From Serinicoccus sediminis (GTDB lineage Bacteria; Actinomycetota; Actinomycetes; Actinomycetales; Dermatophilaceae): 64,000 bases of DNA. This document shows positions 39,971-48,456 of this stretch, piece by piece (the first letter of the stretch is position 1; each line of letters opens with the position of its first letter). The notes beneath the pieces are model-generated. The model saw nothing but the letters and a program-made list of their open reading frames with translations. It did no database searches and was not told the DNA's origin. The DNA lies in assembly GCF_004153545.1 (NCBI RefSeq), contig NZ_SDVA01000007.1, positions 62,001 to 126,000 of the forward strand, given 5' to 3'. The translations under genes and the position numbers were made by a program.

Positions 39971-41268
39971 GCACCGCCACCCCGTCCCCGCAGACCACCT
40001 CCTTGCCGGAGGAGCCGCAGCGCGCCCGTCGCAAGGTGGGTCTCAAGACGACCGTCGTCTACGCCCTGGCCGCCCTGGTGACCCTGCTCGCCTGGGTGCT
40101 CGACACCCCGGCGGACGCCCGGACCACCTTCCAGTTCGGCACCAGCGGCGACCTGGTGAGCATCCCCGACATCGACGTCCCGGCGCTGGGCTTCCTCGTC
40201 GTGCTGCTGGTCGTCATGCTCGTCGCCACCGGGTTCTCCGTGTGGCGCTGGCGGGACCGGCGGCCGATGCCGTCCTGGGCGCACGTCGTCGTCGGGGTCG
40301 CCTTCGTCCTCGCGTTCCTCACCTTCGTCGGCGCCGGCCGCAGCACCGTCATCCCCATGGTCTCGCTCCTCGCGGGGGCCCTGGCGCTGTCGGTGCCGCT
40401 GGTCTTCGGCGCGATGTCCGGTGTCATCTGCGAGCGCTCGGGCATCATCAACATCGCCATCGAGGGCCAGCTGCTCTCCGGGGCGTTCATGGGCGCCGTC
40501 GTCGCCTCGGCCGCCGGGTCGGCCTACCTGGGTCTGGTCGCGGCGCCCCTGGCCGGTGCTCTCGTCGGGGCGGGGCTGGCGTGGTTCTCGGTGTCCTTCC
40601 GGGTCAACCAGATCATCGTCGGCGTCGTGCTCAACACCCTCATCATCGGGCTCACCGGCTTCCTGTTCTCGACCGTGCTGTCCGACAACAAGGAGCTGTG
40701 GAACAGCCGGATGCCGCTGCCGCGCCTCCCCATCCCGCTGCTGTCCGACATCCCCGTCGTCGGGCCGGTGCTCTTCGACCAGACGATCCTGGTCTACCTC
40801 ATGTACGCCCTCATCTTCGGGCTGCAGTTCATGCTCTTCCGCAGCCGCTGGGGCCTGCGCACCCGCGCCGTCGGCGAGCACCCCAAGGCGGCCGACACGG
40901 TCGGCATCAAGGTCAACGTGCGCCGCGTCTGGAACACGATCCTGGGTGGTGCCATCGCCGGTCTCGGCGGCGCCTTCTTCACCGTCGGCTCGGGGCTCGC
41001 CTTCGGGCGGGAGATGTCGGCCGGCCAGGGCTACATCGCGCTCGCGGCGATGATCCTCGGCAAGTGGAACCCGTGGGGCGCGGTCATGGCCGCGCTGCTC
41101 TTCGGCTTCTCCAAGAACCTCGGCAACGTGCTGTCGAGCATCGGCAGCGGGGTCCCCTCCGAGCTGCTCCTCATGCTGCCCTACGTCATCACCATCCTGG
41201 CCGTCGCCGGCTTCGTCGGGCGGGTCCGTCCGCCGGCCGCCGAGGGCGTGCCCTACACCAAGAGCTGA
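39967..41268 (+). CDS. Nucleoside ABC importer permease 2
   Basis: 433 residues, BPD_transp_2 family, pairing with permease 1. IINIAIEGQLLSGAF mirrors the GLFNIGAQGQ segment of its partner, and RAVGEHPKAADTVGI (about 302-316) is the ATPase-contact loop. It has additional N-terminal membrane segments. The four-gene set plus cdd forms one transport and deamination operon. Confidence 0.92.
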   Translation: MSTATPSPQTTSLPEEPQRARRKVGLKTTVVYALAALVTLLAWVLDTPADARTTFQFGTSGDLVSIPDIDVPALGFLVVLLVVMLVATGFSVWRWRDRRPMPSWAHVVVGVAFVLAFLTFVGAGRSTVIPMVSLLAGALALSVPLVFGAMSGVICERSGIINIAIEGQLLSGAFMGAVVASAAGSAYLGLVAAPLAGALVGAGLAWFSVSFRVNQIIVGVVLNTLIIGLTGFLFSTVLSDNKELWNSRMPLPRLPIPLLSDIPVVGPVLFDQTILVYLMYALIFGLQFMLFRSRWGLRTRAVGEHPKAADTVGIKVNVRRVWNTILGGAIAGLGGAFFTVGSGLAFGREMSAGQGYIALAAMILGKWNPWGAVMAALLFGFSKNLGNVLSSIGSGVPSELLLMLPYVITILAVAGFVGRVRPPAAEGVPYTKS

Positions 41269-41318
41269 GCGCCCGGCCCAGACCGAGCCGCGCCGGCCCA
41301 TACCCCCAGGAGGCCCCC

Positions 41319-41714
41319 GTGCCCGAGATCGACTGGCAGCCGCTGCACGACGCGGCGGTGACGATGACCCGGCGGGCCTATGCGCCCTACTCCGGCTACC
41401 CCGTCGGGGTGGCCGGGCTCGTCGACGACGGACGGGTCGTCGCGGGCTGCAACGTGGAGAACGCCGGCTACGGCGTCACCCTGTGCGCCGAGTGCGGCAT
41501 GGTCTCCGACCTGGTGGCCGGCGGCGGCGGCCGGCTGGTCGCGGTGTGGTGCGTCGACGGCCGGGGCGAGACGATCATGCCCTGCGGGCGCTGCCGCCAG
41601 CTGCTGTGGGAGCACGGCGGCGCGAGCTGCCTCCTGCAGACGCCGCAGGGGGTGCTGCGGATGGACGAGGCGCTCCCGCAGGCCTTCGGCCCGGAGGACC
41701 TCGACCGCCGCTGA
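41319..41714 (+). CDS. cdd: Cytidine deaminase
   Basis: 131 residues. The zinc site is formed by CAEC (about 53-56, with the proton-shuttle Glu) and PCGRC (about 88-92); NVENAGYG binds the ribose. It deaminates (deoxy)cytidine delivered by the importer upstream. GTG start with CAGGAGG 5 nt before it. Confidence 0.95.
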   Translation: MPEIDWQPLHDAAVTMTRRAYAPYSGYPVGVAGLVDDGRVVAGCNVENAGYGVTLCAECGMVSDLVAGGGGRLVAVWCVDGRGETIMPCGRCRQLLWEHGGASCLLQTPQGVLRMDEALPQAFGPEDLDRR

Positions 41715-41787
41715 GCCGGGCGCGACGCGGGCTGCAGGGCCGGCCTGGCGCGGGCCTGCACCGGACGGTCTCCTCTCACGACGGCCG

Positions 41788-41816
41788 GGACGCCGCTGGC
41801 AGAGCTATCGGCGTCC
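41788..41816. terminator. Weak stem-loop after cdd
   Basis: GGACGCCG pairs with CGGCGTCC across a 13-nt loop between convergent cdd and the ClC gene. The remaining part of this 150-nt gap shows nothing else. Confidence 0.4.
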
Positions 41817-41865
41817 CCTGAGACACAGCGGACACATCCTGCGGCGATCTGCACGGCGAACAGCG

Positions 41866-43161
41866 TTATTTCCCCGGTCGCTGCGCGTTTCTCCGCACGG
41901 CGGTGGCGGAGGGGGCGGTGGGACGGGAGAGGCGGTCGGCGAGGCCGGTCCCCCGCACCAGCACGTAGGACGTGACGACGGCCACCGCGGGCAGGACGCC
42001 CAGCTCGAGCTGCAGGCCGAACATCATCGTGGTGATGACGAGGACCATGAACGGCAGCGGCACGAGCGCGACTGTGACGGACGCGGCGAGCGCCGGCACC
42101 GTGACAGCGAGCGGTATGCCGGGCAGCAGCTGGTGGACGAGCACCCCGGCGACCGCCCCGACGAAGACCAGCGGGAAGATGGGGCCGCCGAAGAAGCCCC
42201 AGGTCATCGAGACCACGAAGGTCACGATCTTCCCGGCGAGCACCAGCAGGAGCAGGACGACGGTCACCGCGGCACCCCCCTCCAGGACTCCGCTCAGCTG
42301 GGCGCGGCCGGAGAAGAGGGTGAGCGGGACGGCATACCCGATCGCGGCGACGACCGCGGCGCCGACGAGCGCGCGGACGATGACGTGCGGCACCCGGCGG
42401 CTCAGCCGCTGCGACGCCGTCATCGCCAGGACGCACACCACCCCGAGCCCGGCCCCCACGACGCCCAGGAGGAGCGCCAGCCCGATCCACCACACGTGCA
42501 GCTCCGCAGCGCCGAGGTCGTAGACCCTCAGGAAGGGCGTGCCGAGCAGCGGGTAGAGCACGACGAGGGCCGTCGTCGCCGAGACGATGCCGGGGAGCAT
42601 GCGGTGAGGAGCCTGCTGCCAGCGCTGGTGGTGCACCTCCCAGGCCATGATCGGACCGGTGAAGGGGAAGGTGCCCAGGCCGCCGAAGACCCCCGAGATG
42701 CCGGCGAAGGTGAGGTCCTGCGTCGCCTCCTCCTGCCGCTCGTAGCGGCGGCCCACCGCGGTGCCGAGGCCGCCGCCGAGGGTGCCGAGCGGCGCCTCCG
42801 GCCCGACGGACCCACCGCCGACCAGGCTGACCAGCCCGAGCAGGCCGTAGCGGACGCCGCGCCGCAGCGGGACCTCGCCCTCGATCATCTCGCCGACGAA
42901 GTTGGGGTCAGGGCCGGTCAGACCCGTGCGGCTGCGGATCCAGCCCACCAGGGCGCCCGCGGCCAGGACCACGAGGACACCCGCGAGCGAACCGGTGAAC
43001 AGCCCCAGCGGCGTGCCGTCCTCGCCCCACAGGAGCCCGGTGACGAGGTGCTCGACCGCGAGGTAGACGACGCAGGCCGCCCCGGCCATCAGCCCGACGA
43101 CGGCGGCGCCCCCCATGACCCGCCAGAAGTGCGGACGCGTGCCGAAGTCGGTGGGGGTCAT
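41866..43161 (-). CDS. ClC-family chloride channel/transporter
   Basis: 431 residues with about ten to eleven membrane helices. GGGSVGPEAPLGTLGG (about 113-128) corresponds to the GxEGP selectivity motif, and GFFGGPIFPLVFVG (about 325-338) to the GxFxP motif. No CBS domains. Whether it is a channel or a proton/chloride exchanger cannot be settled by eye. It is coupled by ATGA to the upstream gene of unknown function. Confidence 0.87.
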   Translation of the reverse strand: MTPTDFGTRPHFWRVMGGAAVVGLMAGAACVVYLAVEHLVTGLLWGEDGTPLGLFTGSLAGVLVVLAAGALVGWIRSRTGLTGPDPNFVGEMIEGEVPLRRGVRYGLLGLVSLVGGGSVGPEAPLGTLGGGLGTAVGRRYERQEEATQDLTFAGISGVFGGLGTFPFTGPIMAWEVHHQRWQQAPHRMLPGIVSATTALVVLYPLLGTPFLRVYDLGAAELHVWWIGLALLLGVVGAGLGVVCVLAMTASQRLSRRVPHVIVRALVGAAVVAAIGYAVPLTLFSGRAQLSGVLEGGAAVTVVLLLLVLAGKIVTFVVSMTWGFFGGPIFPLVFVGAVAGVLVHQLLPGIPLAVTVPALAASVTVALVPLPFMVLVITTMMFGLQLELGVLPAVAVVTSYVLVRGTGLADRLSRPTAPSATAVRRNAQRPGK

Positions 43162-43805
43162 GACGAGGCGGGAGGGTCCGGGACGATGAGACAGGCGCGG
43201 GGGAGGCCCGCCTCGAGGGCCAGGCGACCGGCCTCGTGGCTGCGGGGGAGGTAGAGCACCTGGCCGCCGATGTCGGCGACCCGCTCGTGCAACGTCGTCA
43301 TCGCGCCCGCGTCGACCACGACCCGGCCCTGCTGCGGCGGGAGGAAGGTGTCCTCTCCGAAGGTGCCGGAGCGGTCCTGCCGCGCCACCGTCGACACGTC
43401 CATCGGACGCTGGCTGAGGGCCTCGGCCAGCACGCGCAGGGTGCCCGCGGCCTGCCCGCGCGGCTCACCCCCGTCGACGGGCACCGAGAAGCGCACCTCC
43501 GGGCCGTCGCCGTGGATCTCCTGCAGGACCCACCGTGCCTGGCGCTCGCGGGTCATGACCGCGTAGGTGAGGGCCGGCCGGTCGTCGACGCGGGCCTCGG
43601 TGGCCACGACGAGCGCCTGCGGGTCCAGGCCGACGGCCATCGTCGGCGCGGCCGACATCGTCGCCTCGATGCGCAGCGTGGAGACGGTGGCCAGGACCCG
43701 GTCGTTGCGCACGGCGACGATGGTGGGGAACATCGGCTGCGGGTCCTGCGTCACACTGCGGGAGCGGCGCAGCAGATCCGTGACGGGCGGCGCGACGAGG
43801 GCCAT
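43158..43805 (-). CDS. Conserved-looking protein of unknown function, coupled to the ClC gene
   Basis: 215 residues from ATG 43805; a GTG at 43823 would add six. No signal peptide or membrane segment. The composition is a mixed alpha/beta soluble protein (for example MFPTIVAVRNDRVLATVSTL near residue 25, and QGRVVVDAGAMTTL in the second half). I do not recognise the family. The ATGA overlap with the ClC channel gene suggests a functional link. Confidence 0.65.
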   Translation of the reverse strand: MALVAPPVTDLLRRSRSVTQDPQPMFPTIVAVRNDRVLATVSTLRIEATMSAAPTMAVGLDPQALVVATEARVDDRPALTYAVMTRERQARWVLQEIHGDGPEVRFSVPVDGGEPRGQAAGTLRVLAEALSQRPMDVSTVARQDRSGTFGEDTFLPPQQGRVVVDAGAMTTLHERVADIGGQVLYLPRSHEAGRLALEAGLPRACLIVPDPPASS

Positions 43806-43880
43806 GATGTCAGCGAGGAGCACGTCGCTCAGGATGTCACACCGGCAGCGGACCGGTGGCGGACGAGAAGGGGAGACCGG

Positions 43881-44615
43881 ATGAAGAGACCGAAGGTGCC
43901 GATCTTCGGCATCGTGGCCGTGGTCGTGCTGTTCAACGTGATCACCCAGGGGAACATCCCGGTCGTCCCGATCATCCTCGGGCTGGTCGTCGTCAGCATG
44001 GTCACCGGCCTCGGGCGCCGCCCGGCCCCGGTCGGCCGGCGGCCACGGCCCGACGACGCGGGAGATGACGGCCGGCACCACGACGACGACACCGAGCTGC
44101 CCCGCATCGACGTGCCGCGCTACCCCGACGGCGCCCCGCGCTCCTCCGACGGCACCTCGCCACCCCCGCCACCCCTGCCCGCCCAGGGCCCGGGGGCGCC
44201 CGGCCACGGCGCCGAGGAGCAGGGCGGGCCGCGCGCGAACCCGTGGGCGGCGCCGGGTGCCCCGCGGCCCGAGGCCACGGCATACCCCACCAGCACCTCG
44301 ACCGACCCGGTCGTCTCCCTCGGCCAGCTGCACCTCGGGCGGCTGGGCCGGGAGCTGGACACCGCCGCGCGCACCGGCGCCAGGCCGGACGTCGCCCGTC
44401 TGCTCGGCGAGGTCGAGCAGCTGGTCGAGCGCTCGCTGATGATGCTCTCCGGCGCCTACGGCGGCCCGGGCAGCGGGCGCAAGGAGTTCGAGTCCGGGCT
44501 GCGACGCCTGGGCGGTGAGGTCGACGCGGCCCGCGGCGAGGAGCCGGCCGGGAGCAAGGTGGGCAGGGTGGTCCGGACCTGCGGTGCCCTGGCCAGCACC
44601 GGGAGGTATGCCTAG
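43881..44615 (+). CDS. Membrane-anchored protein of unknown function
   Basis: 244 residues from ATG 43881 with GGGGAG 5 nt upstream. Two closely spaced hydrophobic segments at the N-terminus (about 8-40) are followed by a long Pro/Gly/Asp-rich disordered region (about 45-150) and a helical C-terminal domain (about 150-235, LGRLGRELDTAARTGARPDV and following). Not recognised. Divergent from the ClC-linked gene. Confidence 0.65.
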   Translation: MKRPKVPIFGIVAVVVLFNVITQGNIPVVPIILGLVVVSMVTGLGRRPAPVGRRPRPDDAGDDGRHHDDDTELPRIDVPRYPDGAPRSSDGTSPPPPPLPAQGPGAPGHGAEEQGGPRANPWAAPGAPRPEATAYPTSTSTDPVVSLGQLHLGRLGRELDTAARTGARPDVARLLGEVEQLVERSLMMLSGAYGGPGSGRKEFESGLRRLGGEVDAARGEEPAGSKVGRVVRTCGALASTGRYA

Positions 44616-44658
44616 ACGCCCCGGAGGGTGGGCCGGCCCGGGCAGCCGCGCGGCGGGG

Positions 44659-44692
44659 CGACCGGTCGAGCAGGGTGTGCGTCGACCGGTCG
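44659..44692. promoter_or_regulatory. Two CGACCGGTCG palindromes upstream of deoA
   Basis: The 10-bp palindrome occurs at 44659-44668 and 44683-44692, 24 bp apart, just upstream of the deoA promoter. They could be paired operator sites of a nucleoside-responsive repressor. Confidence 0.5.
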
Positions 44693-44715
44693 AGCGCCCG
44701 GGGCGGGGCATACGT

Positions 44716-44721
44716 CAGACT
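44716..44721 (+). promoter_or_regulatory. Leaderless -10 of deoA
   Basis: CAGACT ends 6 nt before the ATG at 44728, with no ribosome site between. Confidence 0.45.
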
Positions 44722-44727
44722 GTGCGG

Positions 44728-46017
44728 ATGAGCGAGTCTTTCGACGCCGTGGACATCATCCGGACCAAGCGGGACCGGGGGGAGCTGAGCGGGGAGGAGA
44801 TCGCCTGGGTCATCGACGCCTACACCCGTGACGCCGTCGCCGACGAGCAGATGTCGGCGCTGGCGATGGCCATCCTGCTCAACGGCATGGACCGGCGGGA
44901 GATCAGCGACTGGACCAAGGCCATGATCGCCTCGGGTGAGCGGATGGACTTCTCCTCGCTGTCCCGTCCGACCGCCGACAAGCACTCCACGGGCGGGGTC
45001 GGCGACAAGATCACCCTGCCGCTGGCGCCGCTCGTCGCCGCCTGCGGGGTGGCGGTGCCGCAGCTGTCCGGACGGGGCCTGGGTCACACCGGCGGCACCC
45101 TGGACAAGCTGGAGGCGATCCCCGGTTGGCGGGCGTCGTTGTCGAACGAGGAGATGCTGGACCAGCTGGAGGACGTCGGCGCGGTCATCTGCGCGGCGGG
45201 CTCCGGCCTCGCCCCGGCGGACAAGCGGCTCTACGCCCTGCGCGACGTCACCGGCACCGTCGAGGCCATCCCGCTCATCGCCTCCTCGATCATGAGCAAG
45301 AAGATCGCCGAGGGCACGGGCACGCTGGTGCTCGACGTCAAGGTCGGGTCGGGGGCGTTCATGAAGACCGAGGAGGACGCGCGCGAGCTCGCCGAGACCA
45401 TGGTGGCGCTCGGGCAGGACGCCGGGGTGCACACGGTCGCCCTGCTCACCGACATGTCGACCCCGCTCGGGCTCACCGCCGGCAACGGCGTCGAGGTGGC
45501 CGAGTCCGTCGAGGTGCTCGCCGGCGGTGGACCCCAGGACGTCGTCGACCTCACCGTGGCGCTCGCCCGGGAGATGCTGGAGGGCGCGGGCGTGAGCGAC
45601 GTCGACCCGGCGGACGCGCTCGCCGACGGTCGCGCGATGGACGTGTGGCGCAGGATGATCGCCGCGCAGGGCGGCGACCCGGACGCCGCGATGCCGGAGT
45701 CGAAGGAGAGCCACGAGGTCGTCGCGGACGCGGACGGCGTCCTGACCCGGCTGGACGCCCTCGCCGTCGGCGTGGCCGCCTGGCGGCTGGGGGCCGGCCG
45801 GGCCCGCAAGGAGGACCCGGTCCAGGCCGCCGCCGGCGTCGTCATGCACGCCAAGCCGGGCGACGAGGTGCGCAAGGGTCAGCCGTTCATGACGCTGCAC
45901 ACCGACGACGCCGGCCGCATCGAGCGGGCCACCACCGCGCTCGACGGGTCCTGGGCCATCGGGTCCGCCGACGAGGTGGAGACGGCCGACAGCATCGTCA
46001 TCGACCGCGTGAGCTGA
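44728..46017 (+). CDS. deoA: Thymidine phosphorylase
   Basis: 429 residues. The phosphate/substrate loop DKHSTGGVGDKI (about 85-96) is the family signature; SGRGLGHTGGTLDKLE and VGSGAFMKT follow. It splits thymidine or deoxyuridine to base and deoxyribose-1-phosphate. The ATG at 44728 follows a likely -10 by 6 nt; the longer frame upstream would cross the palindromes. deoC and add lie next door. Confidence 0.94.
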   Translation: MSESFDAVDIIRTKRDRGELSGEEIAWVIDAYTRDAVADEQMSALAMAILLNGMDRREISDWTKAMIASGERMDFSSLSRPTADKHSTGGVGDKITLPLAPLVAACGVAVPQLSGRGLGHTGGTLDKLEAIPGWRASLSNEEMLDQLEDVGAVICAAGSGLAPADKRLYALRDVTGTVEAIPLIASSIMSKKIAEGTGTLVLDVKVGSGAFMKTEEDARELAETMVALGQDAGVHTVALLTDMSTPLGLTAGNGVEVAESVEVLAGGGPQDVVDLTVALAREMLEGAGVSDVDPADALADGRAMDVWRRMIAAQGGDPDAAMPESKESHEVVADADGVLTRLDALAVGVAAWRLGAGRARKEDPVQAAAGVVMHAKPGDEVRKGQPFMTLHTDDAGRIERATTALDGSWAIGSADEVETADSIVIDRVS

Positions 46018-46037
46018 CCTCGCCCGCCACCTCCCCC

Positions 46038-46119
46038 ACCGGACGCGCGCTCAGCACGCACCGGACGCGCGCCCAGCACGCACCGGACGCGCGCCCAGCA
46101 CGCACCGGACGCGCACCGG
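46038..46119. repeat. 22-bp tandem repeat (3 units plus partial)
   Basis: Units at 46038-46059, 46060-46081 and 46082-46103 plus a partial. Each starts ACCGGACGCGCGC and ends CAGCACGC; the first differs by one base. It fills the gap between convergent deoA and deoC. Confidence 0.92.
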
Positions 46120-46126
46120 ACCGGCG

Positions 46127-46894
46127 TCAGTAGCCCTGGCCGTCCGCACCCGCGACGTCGGATCCCGGCTCAGGCACGACGAGGGTGCCGGCCTCCTCGC
46201 GCTCCCGGGCGCCGGCGAGCAGCGCCTGCGTCGACGACGTGCCGATCCGGGTGACGCCCTCGGCCACCATCGCGAGGAGCGTGTCGATGTCACGCACCCC
46301 GCCGGAGGCCTTGACCTGCATCGTGTCCGGCACGTGCGCCCGCATGAGACGCACGTCGGGCAGGGTCGCGCCTCCACCGGCGAAGCCGGTCGAGGTCTTG
46401 ACGAAGTCGGCGCCGGCCTCCTCGGACGCCCGGCAGGCGGCCTGCTTCTGCTCGTCGTCGAGCAGGGCGGTCTCGAAGATCACCTTGACCAGGGCGTCCA
46501 CGGCGTGGCCCACCTCCACGACGGCAGCGATGTCCTGCTTGACGGCGTCGAGGTCACCCCCGCGCAGCCGGCCGATGTTGAGCACCATGTCGAGCTCGGT
46601 CGCGCCGTCGGCCAGCGCCTGCCGGGCCTCGGCGACCTTGGCCGCGGTGGAGGTGGTGCCGTGGGGGAAGCCGATGACGGTGCAGACCCGGGTCCGGTGC
46701 CCGTCGACCGCGGCGAGCGCGAGGCGCACGTCGGAGGGACGCACGCAGACCGACCAGATCTCGTCGGCGGCGAGCTCGCGACAGGCCTGCTCGACCTCGT
46801 CCGGGGTGAGCTCGGGCTTGAGCAGGGCGTGGTCGATGAGGTCGGCGACATCCTGCGTGGTCAGCGTGGTGCCAGGGGTGATCGTGTGCGACAT
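46127..46894 (-). CDS. deoC: Deoxyribose-phosphate aldolase
   Basis: 255 residues. The Schiff-base lysine is Lys166 in FVKTSTGF; VKVIFETALL (about 137-146) carries the second conserved lysine. It cleaves deoxyribose-5-phosphate to glyceraldehyde-3-phosphate and acetaldehyde, the final step of deoxynucleoside use. ATG 46894 lies 7 nt after TATTCT on the minus strand; the GGAGGG between them is too close to the start to serve well. Confidence 0.95.
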   Translation of the reverse strand: MSHTITPGTTLTTQDVADLIDHALLKPELTPDEVEQACRELAADEIWSVCVRPSDVRLALAAVDGHRTRVCTVIGFPHGTTSTAAKVAEARQALADGATELDMVLNIGRLRGGDLDAVKQDIAAVVEVGHAVDALVKVIFETALLDDEQKQAACRASEEAGADFVKTSTGFAGGGATLPDVRLMRAHVPDTMQVKASGGVRDIDTLLAMVAEGVTRIGTSSTQALLAGAREREEAGTLVVPEPGSDVAGADGQGY

Positions 46895-46901
46895 ACCCTC
46901 C

Positions 46902-46911
46902 AGAATAGGAT
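46902..46911. promoter_or_regulatory. Overlapping divergent -10 elements of deoC and the cupin gene
   Basis: AGAATAGGAT holds TATTCT on the minus strand (46902-46907) and TAGGAT on the plus strand (46906-46911), sharing TA at 46906-46907. Both end 7 nt before their start codons (deoC ATG 46894, cupin ATG 46919). Confidence 0.7.
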
Positions 46912-46918
46912 CTTCGCC

Positions 46919-47269
46919 ATGCCGACGATGTTGCGGCCGGTCCGGGTGCCCGGGACCGGGGAGAAGCTGATCCAGGAGCTGGCCGGTGCCGCGAGCACCG
47001 GGCAGGACACCGTCTCGGTGGCGCGGATGACCGCGCCGGCGGGGTGGGACGAGCCGGGGCAGCGGCCTGAGTTCGACGAGATCACCTACGTCCTCGCCGG
47101 TCACCTCGTGGTCGAGCACGACGAGGGGCAGGTCGAGCTGGGGGCGGGGGAGTGCATCCTGACGCGCGCGGGGGAGTGGGTGCGCTACTCGGTCGGGCCC
47201 GGCGGGGCCGAGTACCTCGCCGTCTGCGCCCCCGCGTTCACGCTGCAGCGGGCGAACCGCGATGTCTGA
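46919..47269 (+). CDS. Small cupin-domain protein
   Basis: 116 residues, a single cupin barrel. [20 protein letters not shown] (about 51-70) resembles cupin motif 1, and [19 protein letters not shown] contains motif 2. It starts leaderless and overlaps the add start by 8 nt (ATGTCTGA), so it is probably translated with add. Cupins of this kind bind small ligands or act as isomerases; the role in nucleoside use is a guess from context. Confidence 0.8.
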   Translation: MPTMLRPVRVPGTGEKLIQELAGAASTGQDTVSVARMTAPAGWDEPGQRPEFDEITYVLAGHLVVEHDEGQVELGAGECILTRAGEWVRYSVGPGGAEYLAVCAPAFTLQRANRDV

Positions 47270-48407
47270 GGCGCTCGGTGCCGAGCAGGTCCGCCGGCTG
47301 CCCAAGGTGCTGCTGCACGACCACCTCGACGGCGGCGTCCGCCCCGCGACGGTGCTCGACCTCGCCCGTGAGCAGGGGTATGCCGCACTGCCGGCCGACG
47401 ACGTCGACGCGCTGTCGCGGTGGTTCGCGGCGTCGGCGGACAGCGGCTCGCTCGTGCGCTACCTGGAGACCTTCAGCCACACGGTCGGGGTCATGCAGAC
47501 GTCCGACGCGCTGCGCCGGACGGCCCGGGAGTGCGTGCTCGACCTGGCCGCGGACGGGGTGGTCTACGCCGAGGTGCGGTACGCCCCCGAGCAGCACCTC
47601 GAGGGCGGGCTGAGCCTGGACGAGGTGGTCGAGGCGGTCAACGCCGGGTTCCGCGAGGGGGAGGCGGTCGTGGCCGCGGGAGACGCGGACGCCCCCGCCG
47701 GGCCGGTCCGGGTGCGGGCTCTGCTCACCGCCATGCGGCACGCCGCGCGGAGCCGGGAGATCGCCGAGCTGGCGGTGCGCCACCGCGCCGAGGAGGTCTG
47801 CGGTTTCGACATCGCCGGGGCCGAGGACGGCTTCCCGCCGACCCGCCACCTGGGCGCCTTCGAGTACCTGCGCCAGGCCAATGCGCACTTCACCATCCAC
47901 GCCGGCGAGGCCTTCGGGCTGCCCAGCATCTGGGAGGCGATCCAGTGGTGCGGCGCGGAGCGGCTGGGGCACGGCATCCGCATCATCGACGACATCACCC
48001 TGGACGGCGCGCCCGTCGGCGAGGACGTGGCCGCCGCCGTCGACCGGGCCCGCGTGGACCCGGGTGCCTTCGCGCTGGGCGAGCTCGCGGCCTACGTGCG
48101 CGACCGGCGCATCCCGCTGGAGATGTGCCCCAGCAGCAACGTCCAGACCGGCGCCGCGCCCTCGATCGCCGAGCACGCCATCACGTTGCTCGACGCGCTG
48201 CGCTTCCGGGTGACCCTCAACACCGACAACCGGCTCATGAGCGCGACGACCATGACGCGGGAGGCGCAGCTGCTGGTGGACCAGGCAGGGTGGGGTATGC
48301 CGCAGCTGCGGCGGGTAGCGGTCAACGCGATGAAGTCGGCGTTCCTGCCCTTCGACGAGCGGCTCGCGCTCATCGAGGGAGTGCTCAAGCCGGCCTACGA
48401 CGGCTGA
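47262..48407 (+). CDS. add: Adenosine deaminase
   Basis: 381 residues, TIM-barrel metal-dependent deaminase. [10 protein letters not shown] holds the first two zinc histidines (near 18-20), HAGEAFG the third with the catalytic Glu, LGHGIRI the activating His and LNTDNRLMS the zinc Asp. It converts adenosine to inosine, the substrate of PNP. It overlaps the cupin gene. Confidence 0.93.
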   Translation: MSEALGAEQVRRLPKVLLHDHLDGGVRPATVLDLAREQGYAALPADDVDALSRWFAASADSGSLVRYLETFSHTVGVMQTSDALRRTARECVLDLAADGVVYAEVRYAPEQHLEGGLSLDEVVEAVNAGFREGEAVVAAGDADAPAGPVRVRALLTAMRHAARSREIAELAVRHRAEEVCGFDIAGAEDGFPPTRHLGAFEYLRQANAHFTIHAGEAFGLPSIWEAIQWCGAERLGHGIRIIDDITLDGAPVGEDVAAAVDRARVDPGAFALGELAAYVRDRRIPLEMCPSSNVQTGAAPSIAEHAITLLDALRFRVTLNTDNRLMSATTMTREAQLLVDQAGWGMPQLRRVAVNAMKSAFLPFDERLALIEGVLKPAYDG

Positions 48408-48456
48408 CCGGGCGCCCGACGGGCACGCCGTGCGCGTCGCCGGGTGGCCGGCGGCC

